A stretch of DNA of 64,000 bases, from assembly GCF_000712055.1 (NCBI RefSeq), contig NZ_JOOA01000002.1, positions 1,550,001 to 1,614,000 on the forward strand, given 5' to 3'. The DNA is from Ruminococcus sp. HUN007 (GTDB lineage: Bacteria; Bacillota; Clostridia; Oscillospirales; Ruminococcaceae). Shown here piece by piece: positions 45,445-52,752 of this stretch (the stretch's first letter is position 1; each line of letters starts with the position of its first letter). The notes under the pieces are model-generated. The model did no database searches. It was not told the origin of the DNA and worked only from the letters and a program-made list of their open reading frames with translations. The translations under genes were made by a program, and so were the position numbers.

Positions 45445-45934
45445 ATTTTTTCCTCATTTCCGCTCCGTTTGAACAGTGTCCGTGACAAATCGCTATAGCA
45501 ATGGCATCGGCGGTATCATCCGGCTTTGGTACTTCCGCAAGTTTCAGTATCCGCTTTACCATGTCCATGACCTGTTTCTTTTCAGCTTTACCGTAACCGA
45601 CAACCGACTGTTTCACCTGAAGCGGCGTGTATTCGTAAACAGGCAGATCCGCAAGTGCCGCTGCAAGATTAATGACTCCTCTTGCCTGTGCAACATCGAT
45701 AGCTGTTTTCTGATTAGTTGTAAAGTAAAGCTTTTCGACTGCCATGCAGTCCGGTTTGTATCTTTCAATAATGTACTGCATGTCGGTAAAAATATTTTTC
45801 AGTCTTCCGTTGAAATCTGTGTGTGCCTCAGTAAAAATAGCACCGTATTCCACAGGCGTAAACCTGAATTTATCATAATCAAGAACTCCGAATCCGACTA
45901 TTGCGTAGCCCGGATCAATCCCGAGTATTCTCAA
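45434..45934 (-). CDS. ruvC: Holliday junction resolvase RuvC
   Basis: A 166-aa protein with catalytic acidic residues in ILGIDPGYAIVGFG (Asp7), MAVEKLYFTTN and PDDTADAIAIAICHG. It cuts junctions bound by RuvAB. The start is probably the TTG at 45934, with GAGAGG upstream. It is the first gene of a long unit reading through ruvAB, glmM-like, ecf and truA. Confidence 0.96.
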   Translation of the reverse strand: MRILGIDPGYAIVGFGVLDYDKFRFTPVEYGAIFTEAHTDFNGRLKNIFTDMQYIIERYKPDCMAVEKLYFTTNQKTAIDVAQARGVINLAAALADLPVYEYTPLQVKQSVVGYGKAEKKQVMDMVKRILKLAEVPKPDDTADAIAIAICHGHCSNGAEMRKKYDI

Positions 45935-45991
45935 AACCTGTTACCTCTCTGTCAGTGATCATTTTTCAAAAGTGTATACACAACCAAATTA

Positions 45992-46020
45992 ATTATAGCA
46001 TATACAAAGAGAAGTTTCAA
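45992..46020 (-). promoter_or_regulatory. Promoter of the ruvC-ruvA-ruvB unit
   Basis: On the minus strand TTGAAA (46015-46020), 17 nt and TATAAT (45992-45997), with the start codon about 58 nt on. No LexA-like box is evident around it. Confidence 0.82.
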
Positions 46021-46044
46021 TCTATTTTTTACTGCAAAAAGAAA

Positions 46045-46068
46045 CCGGAGACTCTTTCGGGTCTCCGG
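46045..46068 (-). terminator. Terminator after the PP2C gene
   Basis: CCGGAGAC pairs with GTCTCCGG across TCTTTCGG, followed on the minus strand by TTTCTTTTTG. It separates pheA-PP2C from the ruv promoter. Confidence 0.88.
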
Positions 46069-46083
46069 ACATCTTCAGTATTC

Positions 46084-46833
46084 TTACGGCATATATGTTA
46101 CTGCAACAACGGAAATATTGTCTCTGCATCCCTTGTTCAGTGAACGTTTCACCATTTCTTCAAGTCGTTTCATCATCGGCATCGGCATTGAAAGTATTTC
46201 TTCTATCTCAGATTTTACTATATAATCTGAGAGGCCGTCTGAACATATGAGGAAAACATCACCGTGCTGTGCAGGCTCCCTGATCAGATTCACGTCAATG
46301 TTCGGCTGAGCCGTTGTGTTTCCGAGAACCGGCATGATTATGTTTCTGTGAACATGATTACGTTTTTCCTCGTAGCCGATCTTTCCCTGCTCATAAAGCA
46401 TCTCAACCAGGGACTGATCCTTGGTGAGCTGTTTCAGCTTGGTGTCCCTGAACCGGTAAAGTCTTGAATCACCGACGTTCATACAGTTCATATTATTGTT
46501 TTCGTCAACTGCTATACCGCATATGGTAGTCTGCATGTTTGATGAGTTCTTGTGAAAAGTCCCGTAGCGCTGAAGCAGCTTGTGGATCCTGCTTATCTCG
46601 TTTGTCAGATTGACCTGACTGCTGTACTCCTGCTTTGCAAGCTCCGCAAGACACATCTTTGAGGCAATGTCGCCGGATTTTTCACCGGAAACACCGTCAC
46701 ACACCGCGGCTATAAAAGGTTTGTTGACTTCGATCTCCATTGTTCCTTCGGTCAGGACTGTGTTATCTATGAGGACTGCATCCTCGTTTCTCTCCTTAAC
46801 GCCCTGCTCTGTTACTGCGCAGCAATAAAACAT
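46084..46833 (-). CDS. PP2C-family serine/threonine phosphatase
   Basis: A protein of about 249 aa. The start is the ATG at 46833 (MFYCCAVTEQG), with AAGGAG upstream. PP2C metal motifs are present: KERNEDAVL, AAVCDGVSGEKSGD, NVGDSRLYRF, LICSDGLSDYI and GCRDNISVVAV. It removes phosphate from Ser/Thr proteins, usually opposing a PASTA kinase, which is not in this window. It follows pheA by 65 nt. Confidence 0.92.
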   Translation of the reverse strand: MFYCCAVTEQGVKERNEDAVLIDNTVLTEGTMEIEVNKPFIAAVCDGVSGEKSGDIASKMCLAELAKQEYSSQVNLTNEISRIHKLLQRYGTFHKNSSNMQTTICGIAVDENNNMNCMNVGDSRLYRFRDTKLKQLTKDQSLVEMLYEQGKIGYEEKRNHVHRNIIMPVLGNTTAQPNIDVNLIREPAQHGDVFLICSDGLSDYIVKSEIEEILSMPMPMMKRLEEMVKRSLNKGCRDNISVVAVTYMP

Positions 46834-46898
46834 GGGTTTTTCTCCTTTTCTGTCTGACGGAAGCAAAGCTCCTGCAGACGCTCAGTCAAAAAGATCTG

Positions 46899-48020
46899 TT
46901 ATTCTATATCTTCGCTGTAGTTTCCAAGGAATCTGAAATCCTTAAGTTCGTTCTGAAGCGAAACAAGAAGAGCGTTTACACGTTCGTCATCAACGCTTCC
47001 TTCAAAATCAAGATAAAAAACAACGTCAAAATTTCCCTGATGACGCGGACGGCTTTCGATTCTCAGAAGGTTCAGTCCGGCAACACGGAATTTGGTAAGC
47101 ATTCTGTACAGAGAGCCCTCGTCATCGGAAAGTGACATTATAACTGAGACTCTGTTGGCATCTTTCTCGACCATAGGATCGCGGGCAATGCAGACAAATC
47201 TCGTAAAGTTCGATTCCTCGTCGGAAATATTGCTCTGAAGTACTTTAAGGCCGTAGATCCTTGCGCATTTTTCTGAACATATCGCAGCAAGTTTCCTGTC
47301 GCTCTTCGAAACATACTTAGCGGCAGTAGCCGTACTTGCATAGTGGATCGTTTTTAAATCGTTCTTACGCAGGAACTCAGAACACTGCATGATAGCCTGT
47401 GAATGCGAATATACTGCTTCAACATCACTTACAGAATCTGCATTTGCCGAAGCAAGACAGTGTCTGATATTTATTCTTACCATTCTGTTTATATATACCT
47501 TATATTTTCTCATAAGGTCATATACTGCCGTGATGGATCCCGTACTTGAATTCTGGACCGGTACAATACCGAAATCCACCGTTCCTTCCTGAACTGCGCG
47601 GAAAAGATCTTCAAACTCGCGGTAGAATTCGATCTTTTTACGGTTGCCGAATATCCACTTGGTCGCTTCCTCTGAATTTGAGCCTTTAGTACCGTAGCAT
47701 CCGACTTTGCAGTCAAGCGGCGCGCTGAAATCGATATGATCGACGAATGTAACCCCCTTGTTTATCTCGCACTGCTGATAGCTCTTGCTTATATCCATAA
47801 TGTTGGAGAAAAGCACAGCCGCACTGTCCTCAAACCTGTCTTCCGACATTTCCTTTATACGGTCGATGATCTGCTGTTCTCTTCCGGTCTGAAGAACAGA
47901 AACGCTGTTCTTCTTCTTGTAATCAGCGACCTGAAGGCAAAGATCCATTCTTTTCTGGAACAGCTCAAGCAGTTCACTGTCCACACTGTCGATCTGGTCT
48001 CTGAGCTCTTTTAAATCCAT
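46899..48020 (-). CDS. pheA: Bifunctional chorismate mutase / prephenate dehydratase
   Basis: A 373-aa protein of phenylalanine synthesis. An AroQ chorismate mutase domain covers residues 1-85 (LRDQIDSVDSELLELFQKRM). The prephenate dehydratase domain has VPVQNSSTGSI, AVYSHSQAIMQCSEFL and the catalytic SNFTRFVCIA (Thr-Arg-Phe). A C-terminal ACT domain (DEGSLYRML, NLLRIESRPRH) allows feedback by phenylalanine. AAAGGA lies 8 nt before the ATG. Confidence 0.94.
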   Translation of the reverse strand: MDLKELRDQIDSVDSELLELFQKRMDLCLQVADYKKKNSVSVLQTGREQQIIDRIKEMSEDRFEDSAAVLFSNIMDISKSYQQCEINKGVTFVDHIDFSAPLDCKVGCYGTKGSNSEEATKWIFGNRKKIEFYREFEDLFRAVQEGTVDFGIVPVQNSSTGSITAVYDLMRKYKVYINRMVRINIRHCLASANADSVSDVEAVYSHSQAIMQCSEFLRKNDLKTIHYASTATAAKYVSKSDRKLAAICSEKCARIYGLKVLQSNISDEESNFTRFVCIARDPMVEKDANRVSVIMSLSDDEGSLYRMLTKFRVAGLNLLRIESRPRHQGNFDVVFYLDFEGSVDDERVNALLVSLQNELKDFRFLGNYSEDIE

Positions 48021-48058
48021 AAATAAAGTCCTTTCCGGGATATCATACTACAAAAATT

Positions 48059-48093
48059 GCTGTGAAGTCATACATACCCTATAGCTTCACAGC
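48059..48093 (-). terminator. Terminator between the 48107 gene and pheA
   Basis: GCTGTGAAG pairs with CTTCACAGC across a 17-nt loop, followed on the minus strand by AATTTTTG. It ends the transcript of the membrane protein gene. Confidence 0.75.
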
Positions 48094-48106
48094 ATCATTT
48101 CTGCTT

Positions 48107-49450
48107 TTAATCAAGTTTCTTCTTTTCTTCTTCAAGGATCCTGATAAGATCATCGATCGAGTCTGCATTGAGTTTCTTTGCAGGCTTTGACGGTTTCTTT
48201 TTAGCAGGAGCCTTAGCCGGTGCCGGTTTTCCTGCAGGAGCAGGTGCAGGTGCAGCTTCAGGTTCTGTCGTGTGTCTTACTTCAGCAGCTGAAGTAAGAT
48301 CCTGAATCATCTGTTCGTATCTGTAGGAAGGTCTTACGCTGAGAGGTACTTCCTGGAATGCAGGAACATCTTCGTTTTTCTCTTCTTTTTCAGGTGCTTT
48401 GACAGTCTCCGGAGCTTTTTTCTCCTCAGGTTCTGCTGTAAATTCAGTGAATTCGTATTTATTGACCGTTTCAGCAGCCGGTGCATGTGGTTCCTCTTTT
48501 ACAGGTGCCGGTGCCGGAGTTTCTGCCGGTACAGGAGCCGGAGCTGCAGGAACCGGAGCTGGTGCAGGTGCTGGATTTATTACCGGTTCTGCTGCAGGTA
48601 AAGGAGCCTGCTTCTGTACAGCTTCGTTAAATTCTGCGTCAGCCTTCTTTTTGTATTCTTCAAAACTGAACGGTGCCGGATCAGGATCCGAAACAGGTGC
48701 TTCAGGTACAGCGTTCTGAGCCGCTTCAGCTTCGCGTACGGCAGCTTCAACTCTTGCTCTTGCAGCCATTGCGCTTTCAGCTTCGGCAGCTGCTTTTTCA
48801 GCCATGAGTTTTCTGTGTTCTTCAGCTCTCTTTTCTTCGTTTCTCTTCTGCTTTCTCTTTTCTTCGATGAAAAGTTCAGCTTCAAGAAGATCGTCGTCAT
48901 ATCTGAGTTTCTTTGCACGGATAGTTGCGATTGACAGAATTATAAGAAGAAGTGCCGGAAGCACCATAAGTGCGATAATGCCCCTGAATTCTGTTGAATA
49001 AGCGAGGATCTCACCCATAAGGTCGTCCTTGTTGTATACTGTTCCGTATATTTTTGAAGCCGGTACGGAGTAAACAGTATCAAGTGAAGCCATAAGGTCT
49101 GATCTGAGGTTATATGAAAGTGAACCGTTGTCATTCTGTGTTATTGATTCAAGGCAAAGGATCCTCTTGCCTTCTTCGCCTGTGGAACAGAGAACGTATG
49201 TCGCTTCCTTCGGCTTGTCAGTGTGATCGATAAAACAGAGTGAATTCTCCGCGATGTTCTTCGCATCAGTTGAACGGTTTATAAAAAAAGTCATGTGATA
49301 ATCAAGAAAATCGATCCTCGGTGCACTGTCCTTATTACGGAAAACAAGGTTAGCTCCTACAGAAACGACGAGAACAAGGAACAGAATAAATGAGATCAGT
49401 CCCCTGATAAAACCTAAAAAAACAGAGCCGAAACTTCTTCTTCTAGCCAT
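48107..49450 (-). CDS. Two-helix membrane protein with degenerate S26-like ectodomain and Pro/Ala/Lys-rich tail
   Basis: A 447-aa protein. One membrane helix is near residue 20. An outer domain of about 120 residues (ending SKIYGTVYNKDDLMGEILAYS) is followed by a second helix (IALMVLPALLLIILSI). A charged coiled stretch leads into a long Pro-Ala-rich, probably disordered tail that ends in a Lys-rich helix. The outer domain's order and spacing recall SipW-type signal peptidases, but the Ser and Lys/His residues are not visible, so any relationship would be to an inactive form. The function is unknown. Confidence 0.55.
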   Translation of the reverse strand: MARRRSFGSVFLGFIRGLISFILFLVLVVSVGANLVFRNKDSAPRIDFLDYHMTFFINRSTDAKNIAENSLCFIDHTDKPKEATYVLCSTGEEGKRILCLESITQNDNGSLSYNLRSDLMASLDTVYSVPASKIYGTVYNKDDLMGEILAYSTEFRGIIALMVLPALLLIILSIATIRAKKLRYDDDLLEAELFIEEKRKQKRNEEKRAEEHRKLMAEKAAAEAESAMAARARVEAAVREAEAAQNAVPEAPVSDPDPAPFSFEEYKKKADAEFNEAVQKQAPLPAAEPVINPAPAPAPVPAAPAPVPAETPAPAPVKEEPHAPAAETVNKYEFTEFTAEPEEKKAPETVKAPEKEEKNEDVPAFQEVPLSVRPSYRYEQMIQDLTSAAEVRHTTEPEAAPAPAPAGKPAPAKAPAKKKPSKPAKKLNADSIDDLIRILEEEKKKLD

Positions 49451-49561
49451 GATTTTCTTCCTTTCATTTTGCTTATTAATTTACTATAACAAGAGTATTG
49501 TCTCTCATACTTCTCATTCACGTCAGGGCACAGAAACCCCGTCATAAAAACGTATATTCAT

Positions 49562-49590
49562 AATTATATCATACATCTTTTTAAAAAACA
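49562..49590 (-). promoter_or_regulatory. Promoter of the 48107 gene
   Basis: On the minus strand TTGTTT (49585-49590), 17 nt and TATAAT (49562-49567), about 110 nt before the start codon. Confidence 0.68.
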
Positions 49591-49649
49591 ATTTCTAAAA
49601 CAAAAAAATAAATTTTTTTCTGCAAATTTATTAATTGTGTCAAAACCGC

Positions 49650-49678
49650 TTGACGATTAAAGCTGTTTATGGTACAAT
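49650..49678 (+). promoter_or_regulatory. Promoter of the tRNA-Thr array
   Basis: TTGACG (49650-49655), 17 nt and TACAAT (49673-49678). Transcription should start near 49685, about 14 nt before the first tRNA-like repeat, so both interrupted copies and the intact tRNA lie in one transcript. Confidence 0.85.
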
Positions 49679-49698
49679 ATCAATTGTGATTTTTTATT

Positions 49699-49882
49699 GC
49701 TGGTGTAGCACAGTCGGTAGTGCAGCTCATTTGCTGAACAGACGAGCGCTGCCTGCGGCAGATGAAGCGAGTCTGTGAAGGGCAGAAATAACGAGTAATG
49801 CAAGGCGAACGCCGCAGCAGTACGACTATATTTCTGATCGTATATGAGCAGGTCGCACGATTCAACTTACAATTTAATAAAT
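49699..49882 (+). repeat. Interrupted tRNA-Thr copy 1 (184-bp repeat unit)
   Basis: The first 33 nt equal the 5' part of the intact tRNA-Thr up to the anticodon loop (ending GCTCATT). A 107-nt insert follows (49732-49838), then CGTATATGAGCAGGTCGCA, resembling the 3' anticodon arm. The sequence then diverges, so no T arm or acceptor 3' strand remains. Insert stems: ACAGAC/GTCTGT, CTGCC-TGC-GGCAG, CAGAAATA/TATTTCTG. Confidence 0.85.
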
Positions 49883-50066
49883 GCTGGTGTAGCACAGTCG
49901 GTAGTGCAGCTCATTTGCTGAACAGACGAGCGCTGCCAGTGGCAGATGAAGCGAGTCTGTGAAGGGCAGAAATAACGAGTAATGCAAGGCGAACGCCGCA
50001 GCAGTACGACTATATTTCTGATCGTATATGAGCAGGTCGCACGATTCAACTTACAATTTAATAAAT
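49883..50066 (+). repeat. Interrupted tRNA-Thr copy 2 (184-bp repeat unit)
   Basis: Identical to copy 1 except for two substitutions, both in the hairpin loop CTGCC-AGT-GGCAG (TGC in copy 1). Direct tandem, exact 184-nt period, ending at the first base of the intact tRNA. Confidence 0.85.
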
Positions 50067-50142
50067 GCTGGTGTAGCACAGTCGGTAGTGCAGCTCATTC
50101 GTAATGAGCAGGTCGCAGGTTCGAATCCCGTCACCAGCTCCA
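50067..50142 (+). tRNA. tRNA-Thr (anticodon CGT), CCA encoded
   Basis: The acceptor GCTGGTG pairs with CACCAGC, the discriminator is T and CCA is encoded. The anticodon stem-loop is GCTCA-TTCGTAA-TGAGC and the T arm is CGCAG-GTTCGAATC-CCG. It is preceded directly by two interrupted copies and followed by a terminator. Confidence 0.94.
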
Positions 50143-50150
50143 TAAACACA

Positions 50151-50189
50151 AATAACTACGTAGTCTGATAACTGCGTAGTTATTTTTTT
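50151..50189 (+). terminator. Terminator of the tRNA-Thr unit
   Basis: AATAACTACGTAG pairs with CTGCGTAGTTATT (one G-U) across an 8-nt loop, followed by TTTTT. Confidence 0.9.
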
Positions 50190-50200
50190 AGTGCAGATTC

Positions 50201-50246
50201 AAAAAAGCCGCTCTTTCAGATAAATAACTGACAGAGCGGCTTTTTT
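50201..50246. terminator. Second, symmetric terminator
   Basis: AAAAAAGCCGCTCT pairs with AGAGCGGCTTTTTT across an 18-nt loop, 11 nt after the first terminator. The stem works in both directions. Confidence 0.8.
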
Positions 50247-50311
50247 GTTAAATATTGCAAAGGTCCGCATCTGAAATTTCCACATATTTTATGAATTATA
50301 TTAATCGGTTA

Positions 50312-50340
50312 TTTACTTTTTCACTAAACCGTGATATAAT
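50312..50340 (+). promoter_or_regulatory. Promoter of the GGDEF-like/EAL gene
   Basis: TTTACT (50312-50317), 17 nt and TATAAT (50335-50340), about 95 nt before the start codon. Confidence 0.65.
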
Positions 50341-50435
50341 TAATATACAAGGCTGGGGTAACAGCTTTCAGATCAAGGGTCAGAAAATTACGGATCGTTG
50401 TTTCCGTAAAGTTTACAAACGGGGATGTGAAAAAT

Positions 50436-52259
50436 ATGGCATCTGTCAGGCGCAAAGATAAGCGCACTTATCTTACGAGCAAATCTACAGTTATAATACT
50501 CATAGCAGCCGCACTGTGCTTCAGTGTACTCGGCTTCTTTATATACAAAACTATCAGCGGAGGTATTCTTGACAAAAGGAAAGCCTCGGCCATGGACGTT
50601 ATCGCAGTTGTTTCCGACGAGCTTAACCGGGAGTACGGCGACAAATTTGAAAAGATAACATCGGCAGGCGATCCTGAATACAGCGAGATAATGGACGTCC
50701 TTTCGAAATATGAAAAATCAAGTTCGGTAGACTACATTTATACTATGAAAATGCAGGGCGATGAACTGGTATTCGTCGTTGACGCAGACCCGTCCGAAGA
50801 GAACCGCGCTCTCTTCGGTGAAAAATATCCTATGACCGAATACATCGAGCCGGCGTTCCGCGGTGAGATCTGCTGCGACAAAAAAATATCTTCAGACAAA
50901 TGGGGATCTTACATCAGCGCCTATGCTCCTGTAATGAATTCACAGGGTAAAATAGTCGGCATAGTCGGTGTCGACACCAAGACAGATAAGATATACCGTG
51001 AATTCGGTATTCTGAGGATCCAGATAATCCTTCTGGTAGCTGCATTTTTCGGCATATGTGCAGCATTCCTTTTTACCTTCTGGTCTTCATTCGCCAAAAA
51101 GGATCTGCTCACCGGGATAATGAACTACGACAGTCTGGTCGAAAAAGGCGAAAGCCTCAGACGCAAAGGCGTTCTTTCAGATTATTCAGTAGTTCAGCTC
51201 AACATTAGAAACTTCAAATTTATAAATTCAAAAATAGGCACAAGCCTCGGCGACATTCTTCTTATCCAGTACGCCGGAATAATCTCCGGACATCTTGAAC
51301 CGGGTGAATACTGCGCACGTACCGGAAGCGACAACTTCATCCTTCTTGTAAAGAAAGGCCACGAGGACGATCTCATAGAAAAGCTTTCCGAGACATGGAT
51401 CAATCTTAAAGCTTACGGTGTAAGCGACCTTATACAGATATCGATACGAAGCGGTATTTATGAAATCGACAGTAACGACAGCGTTCAGGACTCAATAAAC
51501 TACACATCAGTCGCACTCAAGAACGCACGTCTTTCAAACAACAACTTCATAATCCGGTTTGAAAAATCAATGCTGGATTCAATGGTGGAAAACAACCGTA
51601 TAATCACCGACTTCCGCCGCGCAATGAGCGAAGGCGAATTCCAGGTGTACTACCAGCCGAAAGTAAACATTTCGACCAACGAACTCTGCGGTGCGGAAGC
51701 ACTTATCCGCTGGATAAAGGACGGAAGGGTGATCTCACCTGCTGAATTTGTTCCTGTCCTTGAAAACGAAGGACTTATCACAGAGATCGACTTCTTCGTG
51801 TTTGAGACCGTGTGCCAGAACATATGCGAATGGGAGATCAAGGGTATAAAACCTGTAACGATCTCATCCAATTTCTCAAAAATAAATCTTGCAAATCCTA
51901 ACTTTGCCGATTCAGTTCTTGCAATTATGAGAAAATACGGTGTTGATCCTGATCTCCTCGAGGTTGAACTCACAGAATCATCAGGATACACCGACTACGA
52001 AGCGCTTATCGTCTTCGTTGAAAAGATGAATCACGCAAAAATACGTACTTCAATAGATGACTTCGGAACCGGATATTCATCACTTTCGATGCTCAAGAAT
52101 ATCAACGTGGACGTTGTCAAGATCGACAAGTCCTTCCTTGCAAAGACCAACTCCGACGATATTCATCAGGAAAAAATGCTTGAAAACGTCATTCAGATGA
52201 TTAACGATCTGGACAGAACGGTCATCTGCGAAGGAATTGAAAAACACGGTACAGCTTGA
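50436..52259 (+). CDS. Membrane sensor with degenerate GGDEF and EAL domains (c-di-GMP phosphodiesterase), frame broken near C terminus
   Basis: About 607 codons before the stop. The start is the ATG at 50436 with GGGG upstream (a GTG at 50427 is possible). Two membrane helices flank a Cache-like sensor of about 150 aa. The GGDEF site reads RTGSDNF, so cyclase activity is unlikely. The EAL domain keeps GAEALIRW, VELTES, SIDDFGTGYSS, VVKIDKSFL and CEGIE, so it should cleave c-di-GMP if intact. The frame ends after EGIEKHGTA, but the missing end (QLDFLKKASC, QGFLFDKPL) is encoded in the next frame. Removing one A from the run at 52239-52243 restores it (EGIENTVQLDFL). Confidence 0.85.
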   Translation: MASVRRKDKRTYLTSKSTVIILIAAALCFSVLGFFIYKTISGGILDKRKASAMDVIAVVSDELNREYGDKFEKITSAGDPEYSEIMDVLSKYEKSSSVDYIYTMKMQGDELVFVVDADPSEENRALFGEKYPMTEYIEPAFRGEICCDKKISSDKWGSYISAYAPVMNSQGKIVGIVGVDTKTDKIYREFGILRIQIILLVAAFFGICAAFLFTFWSSFAKKDLLTGIMNYDSLVEKGESLRRKGVLSDYSVVQLNIRNFKFINSKIGTSLGDILLIQYAGIISGHLEPGEYCARTGSDNFILLVKKGHEDDLIEKLSETWINLKAYGVSDLIQISIRSGIYEIDSNDSVQDSINYTSVALKNARLSNNNFIIRFEKSMLDSMVENNRIITDFRRAMSEGEFQVYYQPKVNISTNELCGAEALIRWIKDGRVISPAEFVPVLENEGLITEIDFFVFETVCQNICEWEIKGIKPVTISSNFSKINLANPNFADSVLAIMRKYGVDPDLLEVELTESSGYTDYEALIVFVEKMNHAKIRTSIDDFGTGYSSLSMLKNINVDVVKIDKSFLAKTNSDDIHQEKMLENVIQMINDLDRTVICEGIEKHGTA

Positions 52260-52680
52260 TTTTCTTAAAAAGGCTTCGTGTTCAGTTGTTCAGGGATTCC
52301 TGTTCGACAAACCTCTGACACATGATGAATTTGAACTTCGTCTGAGATCTCCGCAATACAATGTGGATGAAAACGGAAACATCACGGTGGAAAAACCGGA
52401 ATACGAAGAACGCTGGGAAACAGTTGACCTCGTGGAAAAACCGAAAGATGAAACCATTATCGTCGGAAAAGCGGAAGACACAGATGACAGTGACTACTCA
52501 GAGATCGCAGAATCTGAGACAAAACCGGCACCTGAACCAGCCGGAGAGTCCGAAACGGCTGTTACAAAGCCGGAAAGGAAAACTGAGATCGATGAGTCTG
52601 CTAAAGCTGAAAGTTTTGCCATGGCAAAGGAAAAGAAAAAAGCCAACAAGCGGCAGAAAAACAAAAGCAAAAACGGCTAA
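52237..52680 (+). CDS. C-terminal end of the EAL protein in a shifted frame, plus charged tail
   Basis: This frame supplies the final EAL segment (VQLDFLKKASCSVVQGFLF, DKPLTHDEFELRL). A tail of about 100 aa follows, acidic first (EDTDDSDYSEIAESE) and Lys-rich at the end (KKKANKRQKNKSKNG). It has no plausible start or ribosome site of its own. It is best read as the 3' part of the preceding gene, giving a protein of about 745 aa if the one-base shift is an artefact. Confidence 0.75.
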   Translation: MKNTVQLDFLKKASCSVVQGFLFDKPLTHDEFELRLRSPQYNVDENGNITVEKPEYEERWETVDLVEKPKDETIIVGKAEDTDDSDYSEIAESETKPAPEPAGESETAVTKPERKTEIDESAKAESFAMAKEKKKANKRQKNKSKNG

Positions 52681-52698
52681 ACCCCTCCATTTAATAAA

Positions 52699-52735
52699 AG
52701 CGGCGGATATTTCTTAAAACGAAATATCCGCCGCT
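52699..52735. terminator. Bidirectional terminator between convergent c-di-GMP genes
   Basis: The 15-bp stem AGCGGCGGATATTTC / GAAATATCCGCCGCT has a 7-nt loop, with T-rich flanks on both sides. Confidence 0.88.
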
Positions 52736-52752
52736 TATTTGTTTCCGTATGC

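Noticed and set aside
49732-49838. Group I intron in tRNA-Thr
   Set aside because: The insert is only 107 nt, far below a group I intron, and the downstream part lacks the T arm and acceptor strand, so splicing could not give a tRNA.
49680-50079. Minus-strand 70-71 codon frames in the tRNA repeat
   Set aside because: They are identical because the DNA is repeated, have no ribosome sites, and run through tRNA sequence.
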